A stretch of 64,000 nucleotides of DNA from Bacteroidota bacterium (GTDB taxonomy: Bacteria; Bacteroidota; Ignavibacteria; Ignavibacteriales; Melioribacteraceae), in assembly GCA_018829205.1 (NCBI GenBank), contig JAHJUE010000022.1:248001-312000 (forward strand), in the 5' to 3' direction. Below, one piece after another: positions 9,063-17,088 of the stretch (position 1 is the first letter of the stretch; each line of letters starts with the position of its first letter). Position numbers and translations under genes: made by a program. A model generated the notes under the pieces. It made no database searches. It saw nothing but the letters and a program-made list of their open reading frames with translations, and was not told where the DNA came from.

Positions 9063-10127
9063 ATGAAAAAATCAGTACCAATTATTTTTATAATATTTAT
9101 TTTAATTGCTCAAGGCTGCATTGAAGAAATCACCGATTCCGCAGCCGGATTCAATTTTAATAACTCCGCATTAATTCTGCGTGAAATTGAATCGAGAGGA
9201 GATTATATTAATTCACCTAACTTCCCCGCTTCAATTACGGCCGAAGAATTAAATTCAAACTTAGCAAATTATATAGTTTTGGATGTTAGAAAAGCCGAAG
9301 ATTTCAGCAACGGACATATTAAAGATGCCGTTAACATAACAAGCGGATCGTTACTTGACTATATTATTAATTCTAATAATTTGAATAAAGATTTTGTAAT
9401 AATCAGTAATACAGGCCAGGCATCTTCTTATTATACCGCGTTATTGAGGTTATACGGATTAAGGAATGTATATTCACTTAAATTCGGAATGGCTTCCTGG
9501 CATAAAGATTTCTCTCACTATTTTACGGATAACATAGCTGAATTGACGAATATGGAAAATTACCATAATGTTGATAATCCCAAACCAAATTTTTCTGAAC
9601 TACCTTTATTGGAAAAAGGAAATAATCTTACTGCCGGTGAATTATTAAACAAGCGAATTATAGATTTTCTAATTGAAGGTTTTAATGAAAATGCCTTGCC
9701 GTATTCAATCACGGTAAATACTATTGACAAAGATTATTTTGCAAGCATGATAAATTTGAATAGTTCTGAATATTTTATAATATGTTCCGGTAAATCAGAT
9801 TTATATTTTGTGGGACAGCTCGGCGTATTTGAAAATCCAGGTCACCCAAAAGGAGCTGTGCTTTATAAAACGTTTTATCCGGTTTCAGAATTAAGTAGTG
9901 TAAATTATCTGCAGACAATACCGGTTTCAAAAAAAATAATTTTGTACAGCTACGCAGGAGAACTAAGTGCAATAATAACAGCTCATTTAAGACTTTTAGG
10001 ATATGACGCCAAATCACTTTTATTCGGCGCACATGCCCTTTTCTATCAAAGGTTAGCTTCATCAGAAGCTTTTATAAATTATACATATCATATAAACTTA
10101 GTGAAAGATTTCCCTTATGTTAAGTAA
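9063..10127 (+). CDS. double rhodanese-like lipoprotein, Cys-less (paralog 4 of 5)
   Basis: A 354-residue lipoprotein with signal MKKSVPIIFIIFILIAQGC and acidic IEE after the Cys. The first rhodanese-like domain has LDVRK, GHI and the loop ISNTGQASSYY (Ser for Cys). The second has GHPKGAVLY, matching the GHIPGA segment of true rhodaneses, and the loop YSYAGELSA (Ser for Cys, Leu for Arg). The conserved free Cys is kept in IICSGKSDLY. The gene begins 24 bases after paralog 3, and its last 11 bases overlap the start of paralog 5, so those two are translationally coupled. Confidence 0.82.
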   Translation: MKKSVPIIFIIFILIAQGCIEEITDSAAGFNFNNSALILREIESRGDYINSPNFPASITAEELNSNLANYIVLDVRKAEDFSNGHIKDAVNITSGSLLDYIINSNNLNKDFVIISNTGQASSYYTALLRLYGLRNVYSLKFGMASWHKDFSHYFTDNIAELTNMENYHNVDNPKPNFSELPLLEKGNNLTAGELLNKRIIDFLIEGFNENALPYSITVNTIDKDYFASMINLNSSEYFIICSGKSDLYFVGQLGVFENPGHPKGAVLYKTFYPVSELSSVNYLQTIPVSKKIILYSYAGELSAIITAHLRLLGYDAKSLLFGAHALFYQRLASSEAFINYTYHINLVKDFPYVK

Positions 10128-11157
10128 ATACATTCTGATTTTTGCAGTTATAATCACCGGCTGTATTGAAGAAATCGACACTGCAAATATTCCATTAGAA
10201 GAATTCACAACAAGCTCGTTATTGCTGCGAGAGATAGAAGAAAGAGGCGATTACATAAACACAAGCGCATCATCTCTTTTTTCATCCTTTGTTACGGCAG
10301 ATTCGCTTTACAGAAATAAGGATAAGTTTGATATTATTGATATAAGATCTACTGATAAGTACCAAGCGGGACATATTGAAGGTTCAGTAAATATTTCAAC
10401 TAATAATTTATTCGAATATTTTAAAAACAACTCAATTAAAAATTCAGTAATTGTAAGCAGCAGCGGACAATCGGCGGCATATTATACGTACCTTTTCAGA
10501 ATATACGGTTATTCAAATGTTTACTCGTTATTATTCGGAATCGCTGCGTGGAATAAATTATTTGAAAATGAAGTTCTAAATAACGTAAGCAATATGGGAA
10601 TAGGAACAGATATAACATTACATTATCCTTCAAAATATTATTCTTTACCTGCGGTCCCTAATGTTGAGAATAAAAATATAAAAGATTTATTTGAAGAACG
10701 TATAATAAATTTATTTCTTGAAGGTTTTCAAGAAGAAATACCTATAGGAGTCGATACTTACCAATCAATTAATACAATTAATTTCGCGCAGCTTAAATCA
10801 AACTTATCCGATTATTACACTGCCTGTTACGGAACCTCGGATTTGTATAGTGATCCTAAAGGCGGAATTGGCCACCTGCCGGGTACGGTTTTATATTATC
10901 CATATTATCCAAATTCTGATTTAAGCAGTGTATCGTTTCTGCAAACCTTTCCGGACGATAGAAAGATAGCAATTTACAGCTATTCGGGACATTTAAGCGC
11001 AATGTTAACTGCACATCTAAGATTATTAGGTTATGATGCAAGGTCGGTATTATTCGGCGGACTTGACGGTAATTATAACTATTTAAAAGATTTAATAAGC
11101 GCGGGAAGGTTCTATTATTATACCGGCGCAAAAGATTTTCCGTTAATTATTAATTAA
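10117..11157 (+). CDS. double rhodanese-like lipoprotein, Cys-less (paralog 5 of 5)
   Basis: Last member of the array, 346 residues. Short signal MLSKYILIFAVIITGC, then IEEID. The first rhodanese-like domain has IDIRS, GHI and the loop VSSSGQSAAYY (Ser for Cys). The second has GHLPGTVLY and YSYSGHLSA (Ser for Cys, Leu for Arg), then LGYDARSVLFGG. The conserved Cys is in TACYGTSDLY. The start codon lies inside the end of paralog 4 (11-base overlap). A strong hairpin terminator follows directly after the stop, marking the end of the seven-gene transcription unit that begins with the TonB receptor. Confidence 0.82.
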   Translation: MLSKYILIFAVIITGCIEEIDTANIPLEEFTTSSLLLREIEERGDYINTSASSLFSSFVTADSLYRNKDKFDIIDIRSTDKYQAGHIEGSVNISTNNLFEYFKNNSIKNSVIVSSSGQSAAYYTYLFRIYGYSNVYSLLFGIAAWNKLFENEVLNNVSNMGIGTDITLHYPSKYYSLPAVPNVENKNIKDLFEERIINLFLEGFQEEIPIGVDTYQSINTINFAQLKSNLSDYYTACYGTSDLYSDPKGGIGHLPGTVLYYPYYPNSDLSSVSFLQTFPDDRKIAIYSYSGHLSAMLTAHLRLLGYDARSVLFGGLDGNYNYLKDLISAGRFYYYTGAKDFPLIIN

Positions 11158-11158
11158 T

Positions 11159-11188
11159 AAAAAAAACCCGCATAACTGCGGGTTTTTA
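11159..11188. terminator. bidirectional rho-independent terminator
   Basis: CCCGCA (11167-11172), loop TAAC, TGCGGG (11177-11182), with an A-run before and a T-run after the stem. It can therefore end both the plus-strand rhodanese operon and the minus-strand hsp20/dnaK cluster that converge here. Confidence 0.9.
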
Positions 11189-11205
11189 ATAACTGAAAAG
11201 CGGCT

Positions 11206-11616
11206 CTATTTGATTTCAATATTTTTGGGTTTTATTCTTTCATGTTTGGGAAGCTGAACAGTCAATATTCCGTTTTCGAAAGTCGCGTTAATTTTATTAT
11301 TGTCAACGCTGTCGGATATTTTGAATTTTCTATAATAATTTCCAGTTTCTGTTTCTTTAAGAACATACTTCCTATTAAACATTTGAGAATAATTAATTCT
11401 TCCCATCAGAATAAGATTGCCTTCTTCCATTTTAATTTTTACATCTCTTTTTTCAACACCGGGCATAACCGCGGTTAAGAAAAAATCGTCTTCTGTTTCA
11501 TATATGTCAACTAAAGGAGCAACCCAGGATTCATTTTCCAAAGCTTGTTCCCAGCTTTTTTCTTCTGTAACATTTACCCCGTTTTCGGGAGTTACAACTT
11601 CTTTATTTGCAGTCAT
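11206..11616 (-). CDS. small heat-shock protein, Hsp20/alpha-crystallin family
   Basis: ATP-independent holdase that binds unfolding proteins and passes them to DnaK. The alpha-crystallin domain spans about 33-136, starting at PLVDIYETEDDFFLTAVMPGV, with the family's A-x-x-x-n-G-v-L signature as ATFENGILTV and a C-terminal IEIK tail. Translation is assigned to the ATG at 11616, which has a perfect GGAGG (11622-11626) five bases upstream. The gene follows dnaK after 38 bases and ends the chaperone cluster. It differs clearly in sequence from the second Hsp20 gene upstream of dnaK, so the pair is not a recent duplication. Confidence 0.92.
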   Translation of the reverse strand: MTANKEVVTPENGVNVTEEKSWEQALENESWVAPLVDIYETEDDFFLTAVMPGVEKRDVKIKMEEGNLILMGRINYSQMFNRKYVLKETETGNYYRKFKISDSVDNNKINATFENGILTVQLPKHERIKPKNIEIK

Positions 11617-11654
11617 AACAACCTCCAATTTATTTTATTATTGATATAAGTTTA

Positions 11655-13598
11655 TTATTTGTCTTTGTCATCATCAACAACTTCATAAGAAGCATCTTCT
11701 ACATTATTTTCCTTGCCTTCTTTTTTCGGTTCCGCCGAAGCATCTTTATTAGCTTCGCTTTGAGCTGAACCGTTATCGCCCGGCTGTGCCTGCTGTCCGG
11801 CCTGCTGATAAATCTTTTGAGAAATATCGCCCCATACTTTTGTAAGGCTTTCCGTTGCAGCTTTTATTTTATCAGAATCATTTGATGCCAATGCTTCTTC
11901 GGTTTTTTTGATTTCACTTTCCAAAACACTCTTATCCTGACTTTCGAGCTTATCCTTTAATTCTTCCATTTGTTTTTTTGTCTGGAAAACAAGGTTATCA
12001 GCTTGGTTTCTAATTTCCACGGATTCTTTTTTCTTTTTATCTTCGGCAGCGTGTTCTTTAGCTGCGTTTTTCATCTTTTCAATTTCATCTTTATTTAATC
12101 CGCTAGAGGATGTAATGCTGATGCTCTGTTGTTTATTAGTCGCTTTGTCCTTTGCCGATACATTAAGGATACCGTTAGCGTCAATATCAAATGTTACTTC
12201 AACCTGAGGTACGCCTCTGGGTGCCGGCGGAATTCCGTCAAGATGAAATCTTCCCAATGTTCTGTTATCCGAGGCCATAGGTCTTTCACCTTGAAGTACA
12301 TGTATTTCAACTGAAGGCTGATTGTCTGCCGCGGTTGAAAACACCTCGCTTTTCTTTGTCGGAATAGTTGTGTTCGCTTCAATCAATCTAGTCATAACAC
12401 CGCCTAGAGTTTCAATTCCTAATGAAAGCGGAGTAACGTCGAGAAGGAGAACATCTTTTACGTCTCCGGCTAAAACGCCGCCTTGAATTGAAGCGCCTAT
12501 TGCAACAACTTCATCTGGATTCACGCCTCTATGAGGTTCTTTTTCAAAAATTCTTTTTACAAGTTCCTGTACTTTAGGAATTCTAGTTGACCCGCCGACC
12601 AGAATCACTTCATCAATTTGAGAAGCGGTTAAACCTGCGTCTTTAATCGCGTTTTGGCAGGGTCCAACAGTTCTTTCAATTAATTTATCAACAAGCTGTT
12701 CAAATTTCGCTCTGCTTAAATTTATATTTAAATGTTTAGGTCCGTCCTGAGTAGCAGTAATAAAAGGTAAATTAACATCCGTCTGCATAGAAGAAGACAG
12801 TTCAATTTTAGCTTTTTCAGCGGCTTCTTTTAATCTTTGCAAAGCCATTGGATCTTTGCGAAGATCTATTCCTTCTTGTTTCTGAAATTCATCCGCAAGA
12901 AAATCGATTAATACCTGGTCAAAATCATCTCCGCCCAAATGAGTATCGCCGTTTGTGGATTTAACTTCAAATACACCGTCGCCTAATTGAAGCACAGAAA
13001 TATCAAAAGTACCGCCGCCTAAATCGTATACCGCAACAATTTGTTCTTTATTTTTTTTGTCTAAACCGTATGCCAATGCGGCAGCAGTTGGTTCGTTTAT
13101 AATTCTTCTAACCGTTAAGCCTGCAATTTCGCCTGCGTCTTTTGTTGCTTGTCTTTGCGCATCATTAAAATAAGCCGGGACGGTAATAACTGCTTCGGTT
13201 ACTTCCTGACCTAAATATTCTTCAGCAGTTTTTTTCATTTTTTGAAGAATCATAGCGCTAACTTCGGGAGGAGAGTAAAGTCTTTCGTCAATTTTTACTC
13301 TTGCCGTTCCGTTATCCCCTTCAACAACACTATAAGGGACTTCATGAATTTCATGTTTAACTTCCTCAATTCTTCTTCCCATAAATCTTTTTATTGAAAA
13401 GATAGTATTGTGAGGATTAGTAACTGCCTGGCGTTTAGCCGGCTGGCCTATTAATCTTTCGCCGCTTTTAGTAAAAGCAACAACTGATGGTGTTGTTCTG
13501 CCGCCTTCGGAATTTGGTATTACAACCGGTTCATTACCTTCCATCACCGCAACGCAAGAGTTTGTTGTTCCTAAATCAATTCCTATTATTTTTCCCAT
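11655..13598 (-). CDS. dnaK: chaperone protein DnaK (Hsp70)
   Basis: ATP-driven Hsp70 chaperone of 647 residues, the normal length. The N-terminal nucleotide-binding domain opens [15 protein letters not shown] and contains [13 protein letters not shown] and [13 protein letters not shown]; the substrate-binding domain contains the linker [20 protein letters not shown] Gln- and Gly-rich segment precedes the acidic end [15 protein letters not shown]. The start at 13598 has GGAG at 13607-13610; an upstream in-frame start is inside that ribosome site and was rejected. The gene is flanked by two hsp20 genes, and neither dnaJ nor grpE is beside it in this window, so the co-chaperones are encoded elsewhere. 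A GC-rich hairpin lies just before its ribosome site. Confidence 0.98.
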   Translation of the reverse strand: MGKIIGIDLGTTNSCVAVMEGNEPVVIPNSEGGRTTPSVVAFTKSGERLIGQPAKRQAVTNPHNTIFSIKRFMGRRIEEVKHEIHEVPYSVVEGDNGTARVKIDERLYSPPEVSAMILQKMKKTAEEYLGQEVTEAVITVPAYFNDAQRQATKDAGEIAGLTVRRIINEPTAAALAYGLDKKNKEQIVAVYDLGGGTFDISVLQLGDGVFEVKSTNGDTHLGGDDFDQVLIDFLADEFQKQEGIDLRKDPMALQRLKEAAEKAKIELSSSMQTDVNLPFITATQDGPKHLNINLSRAKFEQLVDKLIERTVGPCQNAIKDAGLTASQIDEVILVGGSTRIPKVQELVKRIFEKEPHRGVNPDEVVAIGASIQGGVLAGDVKDVLLLDVTPLSLGIETLGGVMTRLIEANTTIPTKKSEVFSTAADNQPSVEIHVLQGERPMASDNRTLGRFHLDGIPPAPRGVPQVEVTFDIDANGILNVSAKDKATNKQQSISITSSSGLNKDEIEKMKNAAKEHAAEDKKKKESVEIRNQADNLVFQTKKQMEELKDKLESQDKSVLESEIKKTEEALASNDSDKIKAATESLTKVWGDISQKIYQQAGQQAQPGDNGSAQSEANKDASAEPKKEGKENNVEDASYEVVDDDKDK

Positions 13599-13623
13599 TA
13601 TAATCACTCCTTATAATTTTAAG

Positions 13624-13644
13624 GCGGCAGAGAAACTCTGCCGC
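13624..13644 (-). promoter_or_regulatory. intercistronic hairpin between hsp20 and dnaK
   Basis: GCGGCAGAG / CTCTGCCGC is a perfect 9-bp stem with a three-base loop, strikingly GC-rich for this DNA. On the minus strand it lies 13 bases before the dnaK ribosome site. It lacks the T-run of an intrinsic terminator, so it is more likely an mRNA processing or stability element, or a partial terminator that sets the hsp20:dnaK ratio. Confidence 0.6.
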
Positions 13645-13653
13645 AGATTTTGT

Positions 13654-14088
13654 TTATTTCAATTCAATAAGTTTTTCTTTTGTCTTTTTGCTTTCAATTT
13701 TCTTCAAAACAATATTAAGCATACCGTCGTTAAATTTAGCGTCTACTTTATCGGTGTTAACTTCGGCAGGCAATGTAAAACTTCTGCTGAAAGAGCCGTA
13801 AGTTCTTTCGCATCTGTAATAATTTTTATCCTTGCTCTCTTCTTCTTTTTTCTTTTCACCTTTGATGGTCAAAATATTATCTTGTAAGGTGATTTTTAGA
13901 TCTTCTTTTTTTACACCCGGTATTTCGGCTTCAACTAAAAGCGTATCTTCTTTTTCCGAAATATCAATTCTTGGTGAAAAAGAATTATCTACATTAAGTC
14001 CAAAAGAAGGAAAATCATCAAAATATTTTTTAATTTGATTTTGAAAAGATTCGAACTCTTTTAAGGGTTCAAATTTAATAAGTGTCAT
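13654..14088 (-). CDS. small heat-shock protein, Hsp20/alpha-crystallin family
   Basis: A 144-residue small heat-shock protein and first gene of the chaperone cluster. The N-arm MTLIKFEPLKEFESFQNQI resembles classical bacterial class A Hsp20s. The alpha-crystallin domain runs about 40-137 (PRIDISEKEDTLLVEAEIPGV; KFNDGMLNIVL), and the end is KEKLIELK. A strong AGGAGG (14095-14100) sits six bases before the ATG. Such strong ribosome sites are rare in this window and also mark dnaK and the other hsp20, which fits high induced expression. The intergenic region upstream carries two perfect palindromes that may be operators. Confidence 0.93.
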   Translation of the reverse strand: MTLIKFEPLKEFESFQNQIKKYFDDFPSFGLNVDNSFSPRIDISEKEDTLLVEAEIPGVKKEDLKITLQDNILTIKGEKKKEEESKDKNYYRCERTYGSFSRSFTLPAEVNTDKVDAKFNDGMLNIVLKKIESKKTKEKLIELK

Positions 14089-14159
14089 GGTTGACCTCCT
14101 TTTTTGTTAATTATACGTGAATAAATAGACAAGTAACGTGCCATCTCAGAATAGACGCT

Positions 14160-14184
14160 TAAGTTGTTTTATTCCAACAACTTA
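14160..14184. promoter_or_regulatory. palindrome upstream of the hsp20-dnaK cluster (candidate heat-shock operator)
   Basis: TAAGTTGTT (14160-14168), spacer of 7 bases, AACAACTTA (14176-14184): a perfect 9-bp inverted repeat, 72 bases upstream of the first hsp20 start. Its architecture is like CIRCE, the HrcA operator, but the sequence differs from CIRCE (TTAGCACTC-N9-GAGTGCTAA). A regulator-binding site is the best guess; a weak plus-strand hairpin is the alternative. Confidence 0.5.
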
Positions 14185-14228
14185 TGAGTTTTTGGACGAT
14201 TTTTAATTATACGGCATAATTGACACAT

Positions 14229-14252
14229 GATATAGCATTTTGTCGCTATATC
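14229..14252. promoter_or_regulatory. second palindrome in the hsp20/birA divergent region
   Basis: GATATAGC (14229-14236), spacer ATTTTGTC, GCTATATC (14245-14252): a perfect 8-bp inverted repeat. It lies about 56 bases upstream of birA and follows a TTGACA hexamer at 14220-14225. It could be an operator for birA and the desulfurase gene, or a second site for the divergent chaperone promoter. Confidence 0.4.
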
Positions 14253-14307
14253 TATATATATGACACTTAATATGACTATATTACATAAACTTTAACTGGA
14301 GTATGCC

Positions 14308-15078
14308 TTGTTTAATATTGAAAAATTTGACATTAAGTTAAGTACCGAAACGATTGGAAGAAATTTCATTTATTGTGAAGATATTGATTCAACAAACAGT
14401 TTTTTATTAAAATCGAAAGAATATAATAAACATGGATTGGTATTTTTTGCCGAATATCAAAGTGCGGGACGCGGAAGAAGAAACAGAACCTGGCTGAGCA
14501 CTAAGGAACAAAACCTTACTTTTTCTATCATGCTTAAAGATGGAATATCGGCCGATAATATAAATATTTTGATATTGGGTGCGTCGGTAGCTGTTGCTCA
14601 AGCTCTTGAAAATCTTTATCAGTTTAAGGTAAATTTAAAATGGCCTAATGATGTTTTGATTAATAATAAAAAAATATCGGGTATTCTTGTAGAGTCGACA
14701 TCAAAAGGAAGTAAAATTGAGAAAGCTGTTATCGGCATTGCCGTAAATGTGAATCAAGCGGGTTTTACAGGTCAATTTAATATTCAGCCCACTTCTGTAA
14801 GAAAAGAATTCAGAAAGGAAGTAAGCCGTGAAAAATTATTAAGTGAAATATTAAACTGCTTTGAGGAGATTTTTAATCTAAGTATCAACAATAAAGAAAA
14901 AGTATTAAATGATTGGAGAATGCGCTGTAATTTAATCGGTGAAAAAATTAAAATTGAGGACGGGGATAAAACCATACACGGTATTTTTGAAGACATTGAT
15001 GAGAACGGGTATCTCCAGTTAAAAACAAATAATGAAATAACTTCGATTCATTTCGGAGAGATAAGTCTGCCCCAATGA
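14308..15078 (+). CDS. birA: biotin--[acetyl-CoA-carboxylase] ligase (group I BirA, no DNA-binding domain)
   Basis: Joins biotin to the biotin carboxyl carrier protein of acetyl-CoA carboxylase through biotinyl-AMP. The catalytic glycine-rich motif GRGRR is at 54-58, KWPND at 111-115, and the catalytic lysine at about 122 in KKISGILVE. At 256 residues it starts directly with the catalytic domain and has no N-terminal winged helix, so unlike E. coli BirA it should not act as a repressor. The start is TTG at 14308 with TGGAG six bases upstream. Its last four bases overlap the cysteine desulfurase start (ATGA). The accD gene, a subunit of its substrate complex, lies close by on the other strand. 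Confidence 0.93.
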   Translation: MFNIEKFDIKLSTETIGRNFIYCEDIDSTNSFLLKSKEYNKHGLVFFAEYQSAGRGRRNRTWLSTKEQNLTFSIMLKDGISADNINILILGASVAVAQALENLYQFKVNLKWPNDVLINNKKISGILVESTSKGSKIEKAVIGIAVNVNQAGFTGQFNIQPTSVRKEFRKEVSREKLLSEILNCFEEIFNLSINNKEKVLNDWRMRCNLIGEKIKIEDGDKTIHGIFEDIDENGYLQLKTNNEITSIHFGEISLPQ

Positions 15079-16232
15079 GAAAAGTTTATTTTGATAATGC
15101 AGCTACAACAAAACTTCACCCCCGAGTATTTGAAAAAATGCTCCCATATCTAAAAGAAGATTTCGGGAATCCTTCGTCAATTCATTCCTACGGAAGAAAG
15201 GTAAGAGTGGCTATTGAAGAATCGAGGGAATTTATAGCCGATTTTATTAATGCCGATCCGGCGGAAGTTTATTTTTTAAGCAGCGGAACGGAAGCTAATA
15301 ATTTTTCTTTATTCGGAATTGCAAAAACGGAATATTATGATTCAGGGAAAAATTCAATAATTACTACAAAAGCCGAACATCATTGTATTATTGACGCTTG
15401 CAGAGAATTAAGTCGGCTTGGGTTTGATATAATTATTACTGATGTTCAGCATGATACTTCTGCCTGCGTTGATGTAATTGAAAAATCAATTACATCAAAT
15501 ACCTCGCTGGTTTCTGTCATATTTATAAATAATGAGACCGGTGTCATTAACGAAATTGAGAAAATCGCAGAAACCTGCAGAAAACACGGAGTATATTTTC
15601 ACAGCGATGCAGTTCAAAGTTTCGGAAAAGTAAAAATTGACGTGAAAGAAATAGGAGTAGATTCTATTTCCGCATCGGCACATAAAATCAACGGGCCAAA
15701 AGGTATCGGAATGGTTTACGCCAAAAGCGGTACTCCCCTTTCACCTATGATTTTCGGGGGTTCGCAGGAAAGAAGCCGCAGGGCCGGGACAGAAAACGCG
15801 GCGGGAATTATTGGTTTTGCTGAAGCAGTTAAAATTGCAAGTGAAAATATGTTTGAGAACCATAATATAACTTTAAAAATTAAGGATAGGTTTATAGCTG
15901 GAATAAAAGAGATAGATAATAAATTTATTGAATTTAACGGCGGCAAAAATGCATCGCCTTACATTTTAAGTTTAACATTCAACAGCAATCATTACAATAA
16001 TGACGCAGAGTCAATGCTGATGTTTCTTGATATAAACGGAATAGCCGCTTCAAACGGCGCGGCCTGCACATCCGGAACATTAAAACCATCTCATGTAATT
16101 TTAAGCAGTGGAAAAAGCGCGGCAGACGCCAACGGATCAATACGTTTTTCATTCAGTTATGAAAATACGATTGAAGAGGTTGATTATGTTTTGGAAATTT
16201 TGAATAAAATGGCAGATAAATTCCGGAAATAA
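15075..16232 (+). CDS. cysteine desulfurase, NifS/IscS type
   Basis: PLP enzyme that takes sulfur from L-cysteine as an enzyme persulfide for Fe-S clusters or tRNA thiolation. It starts MRKVYFDNAATTKLHP, as is typical. The PLP-binding lysine is Lys204 in SASAHKINGPKG, and the persulfide-forming residue is Cys331 in NGAACTSGTLKPSH; that loop is of the longer group I form. At 385 residues it is full length. Its ATG overlaps the birA stop (ATGA). No iscU, nfu or mnmA lies beside it, so the acceptor cannot be told from context. Whether it is the housekeeping IscS or a secondary NifS-like enzyme is open. Confidence 0.95.
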   Translation: MRKVYFDNAATTKLHPRVFEKMLPYLKEDFGNPSSIHSYGRKVRVAIEESREFIADFINADPAEVYFLSSGTEANNFSLFGIAKTEYYDSGKNSIITTKAEHHCIIDACRELSRLGFDIIITDVQHDTSACVDVIEKSITSNTSLVSVIFINNETGVINEIEKIAETCRKHGVYFHSDAVQSFGKVKIDVKEIGVDSISASAHKINGPKGIGMVYAKSGTPLSPMIFGGSQERSRRAGTENAAGIIGFAEAVKIASENMFENHNITLKIKDRFIAGIKEIDNKFIEFNGGKNASPYILSLTFNSNHYNNDAESMLMFLDINGIAASNGAACTSGTLKPSHVILSSGKSAADANGSIRFSFSYENTIEEVDYVLEILNKMADKFRK

Positions 16233-16244
16233 ATTCCGGAATTT
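16218..16244. terminator. hairpin between convergent desulfurase and accD genes
   Basis: AAATTCCGGAA (16218-16228), loop ATAAA, TTCCGGAATTT (16234-16244): a perfect 11-bp inverted repeat overlapping the last codons and stop of the desulfurase gene, followed by a short T-rich stretch. It ends five bases before the accD stop codon, so it can serve both convergent genes. Confidence 0.7.
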
Positions 16245-16248
16245 ATTG

Positions 16249-17088
16249 TTATGACAAATAATTTATTGTAAGAAGTAACTTTTCCCTGAGGTTTTTACGG
16301 TTAACAATAAAATCAACAAATCCGTGGTCCTCTAAAAATTCGGATCTTTGGAATCCTTTCGGCAAATCTCTTCCGATAGTTTGTTTAATAACTCTCGGAC
16401 CGGCAAAACCAATTAATGCATTTGGTTCCGCAATATTAATGTCTCCCAACATAGCGTAGCTGGCAGTAGTTCCGCCTGTAGTCGGGTCGGTTAAAATTGA
16501 GATATATGGAATTTTCGCTTCCGCAAGTCTTGCAAGTCTTGAACTTGTTTTAGCCATCTGCATTAATGAAAATGCGCCTTCCATCATTCTTGCTCCTCCG
16601 CTCTGTGAAATAATTACAAGCGGAATTTTCTGCTGATAAGCTTTATCAATAGCCCGAGCCAATTTTTCACCAACTACTGAGCCCATGCTTCCGCCAATGA
16701 ATTTAAAATCCATACAACCGAAAGCTATTTTCTTGCCTTCAATTTTTCCGATACCTGTTCGAACGGCATCATATAAACCGCTTTTTTTAATTGTAGCGGG
16801 AATTCTTTCCGAATATTTTTTAGTATCAACAAATTCAAGAGGATCGCCTGAACGCATTTTTTTATCAAGTTCCTTAAATGATCCTTTGTCGAAAAGAATA
16901 TTTATATACTCAAGGCTGCCTATTCTGAAATGGTAATTACATTTTCCGCAGACCCACAAATTTTCTTCCATCTGTTTTATATGAATAATTTCTCCGCAGT
17001 CCTCGCATTTAATCCATTGTCCGTCTGGAATATCGCTTTTAACGCTGTCGGGAGAAATGTTCTGTTTCGATCTTTTAAACCATGCCAT
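16249..17088 (-). CDS. accD: acetyl-CoA carboxylase carboxyltransferase subunit beta
   Basis: Beta subunit of the carboxyltransferase that makes malonyl-CoA for fatty-acid synthesis. The N-terminal four-cysteine zinc finger is intact (Cys28, Cys31, Cys47, Cys50: CEDC and CGKC). The crotonase-fold carboxyltransferase domain follows, with [20 protein letters not shown] and [17 protein letters not shown]. At 279 residues the length is normal. The ATG overlaps the stop of the preceding DUF1573 gene by one base (TAATG), placing it last in the porX-tsaE-tsaB-DUF1573-accD unit. accA is not in the window. Confidence 0.97.
   Translation of the reverse strand: MAWFKRSKQNISPDSVKSDIPDGQWIKCEDCGEIIHIKQMEENLWVCGKCNYHFRIGSLEYINILFDKGSFKELDKKMRSGDPLEFVDTKKYSERIPATIKKSGLYDAVRTGIGKIEGKKIAFGCMDFKFIGGSMGSVVGEKLARAIDKAYQQKIPLVIISQSGGARMMEGAFSLMQMAKTSSRLARLAEAKIPYISILTDPTTGGTTASYAMLGDINIAEPNALIGFAGPRVIKQTIGRDLPKGFQRSEFLEDHGFVDFIVNRKNLREKLLLTINYLS

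Noticed and set aside
11242-11644. Plus-strand ORFs opposite the Hsp20 gene
   Set aside because: They are antisense to a clearly conserved gene with a strong ribosome site, and show no domain or start signals.
14110-14115. TATAAT on the minus strand as the hsp20 promoter -10 box
   Set aside because: It would leave a leader that starts almost inside the ribosome site, and no -35 hexamer lies at the right spacing.
14101-14307. CIRCE operator upstream of hsp20-dnaK
   Set aside because: The palindrome present (TAAGTTGTT/AACAACTTA) shares neither sequence nor spacing with CIRCE.
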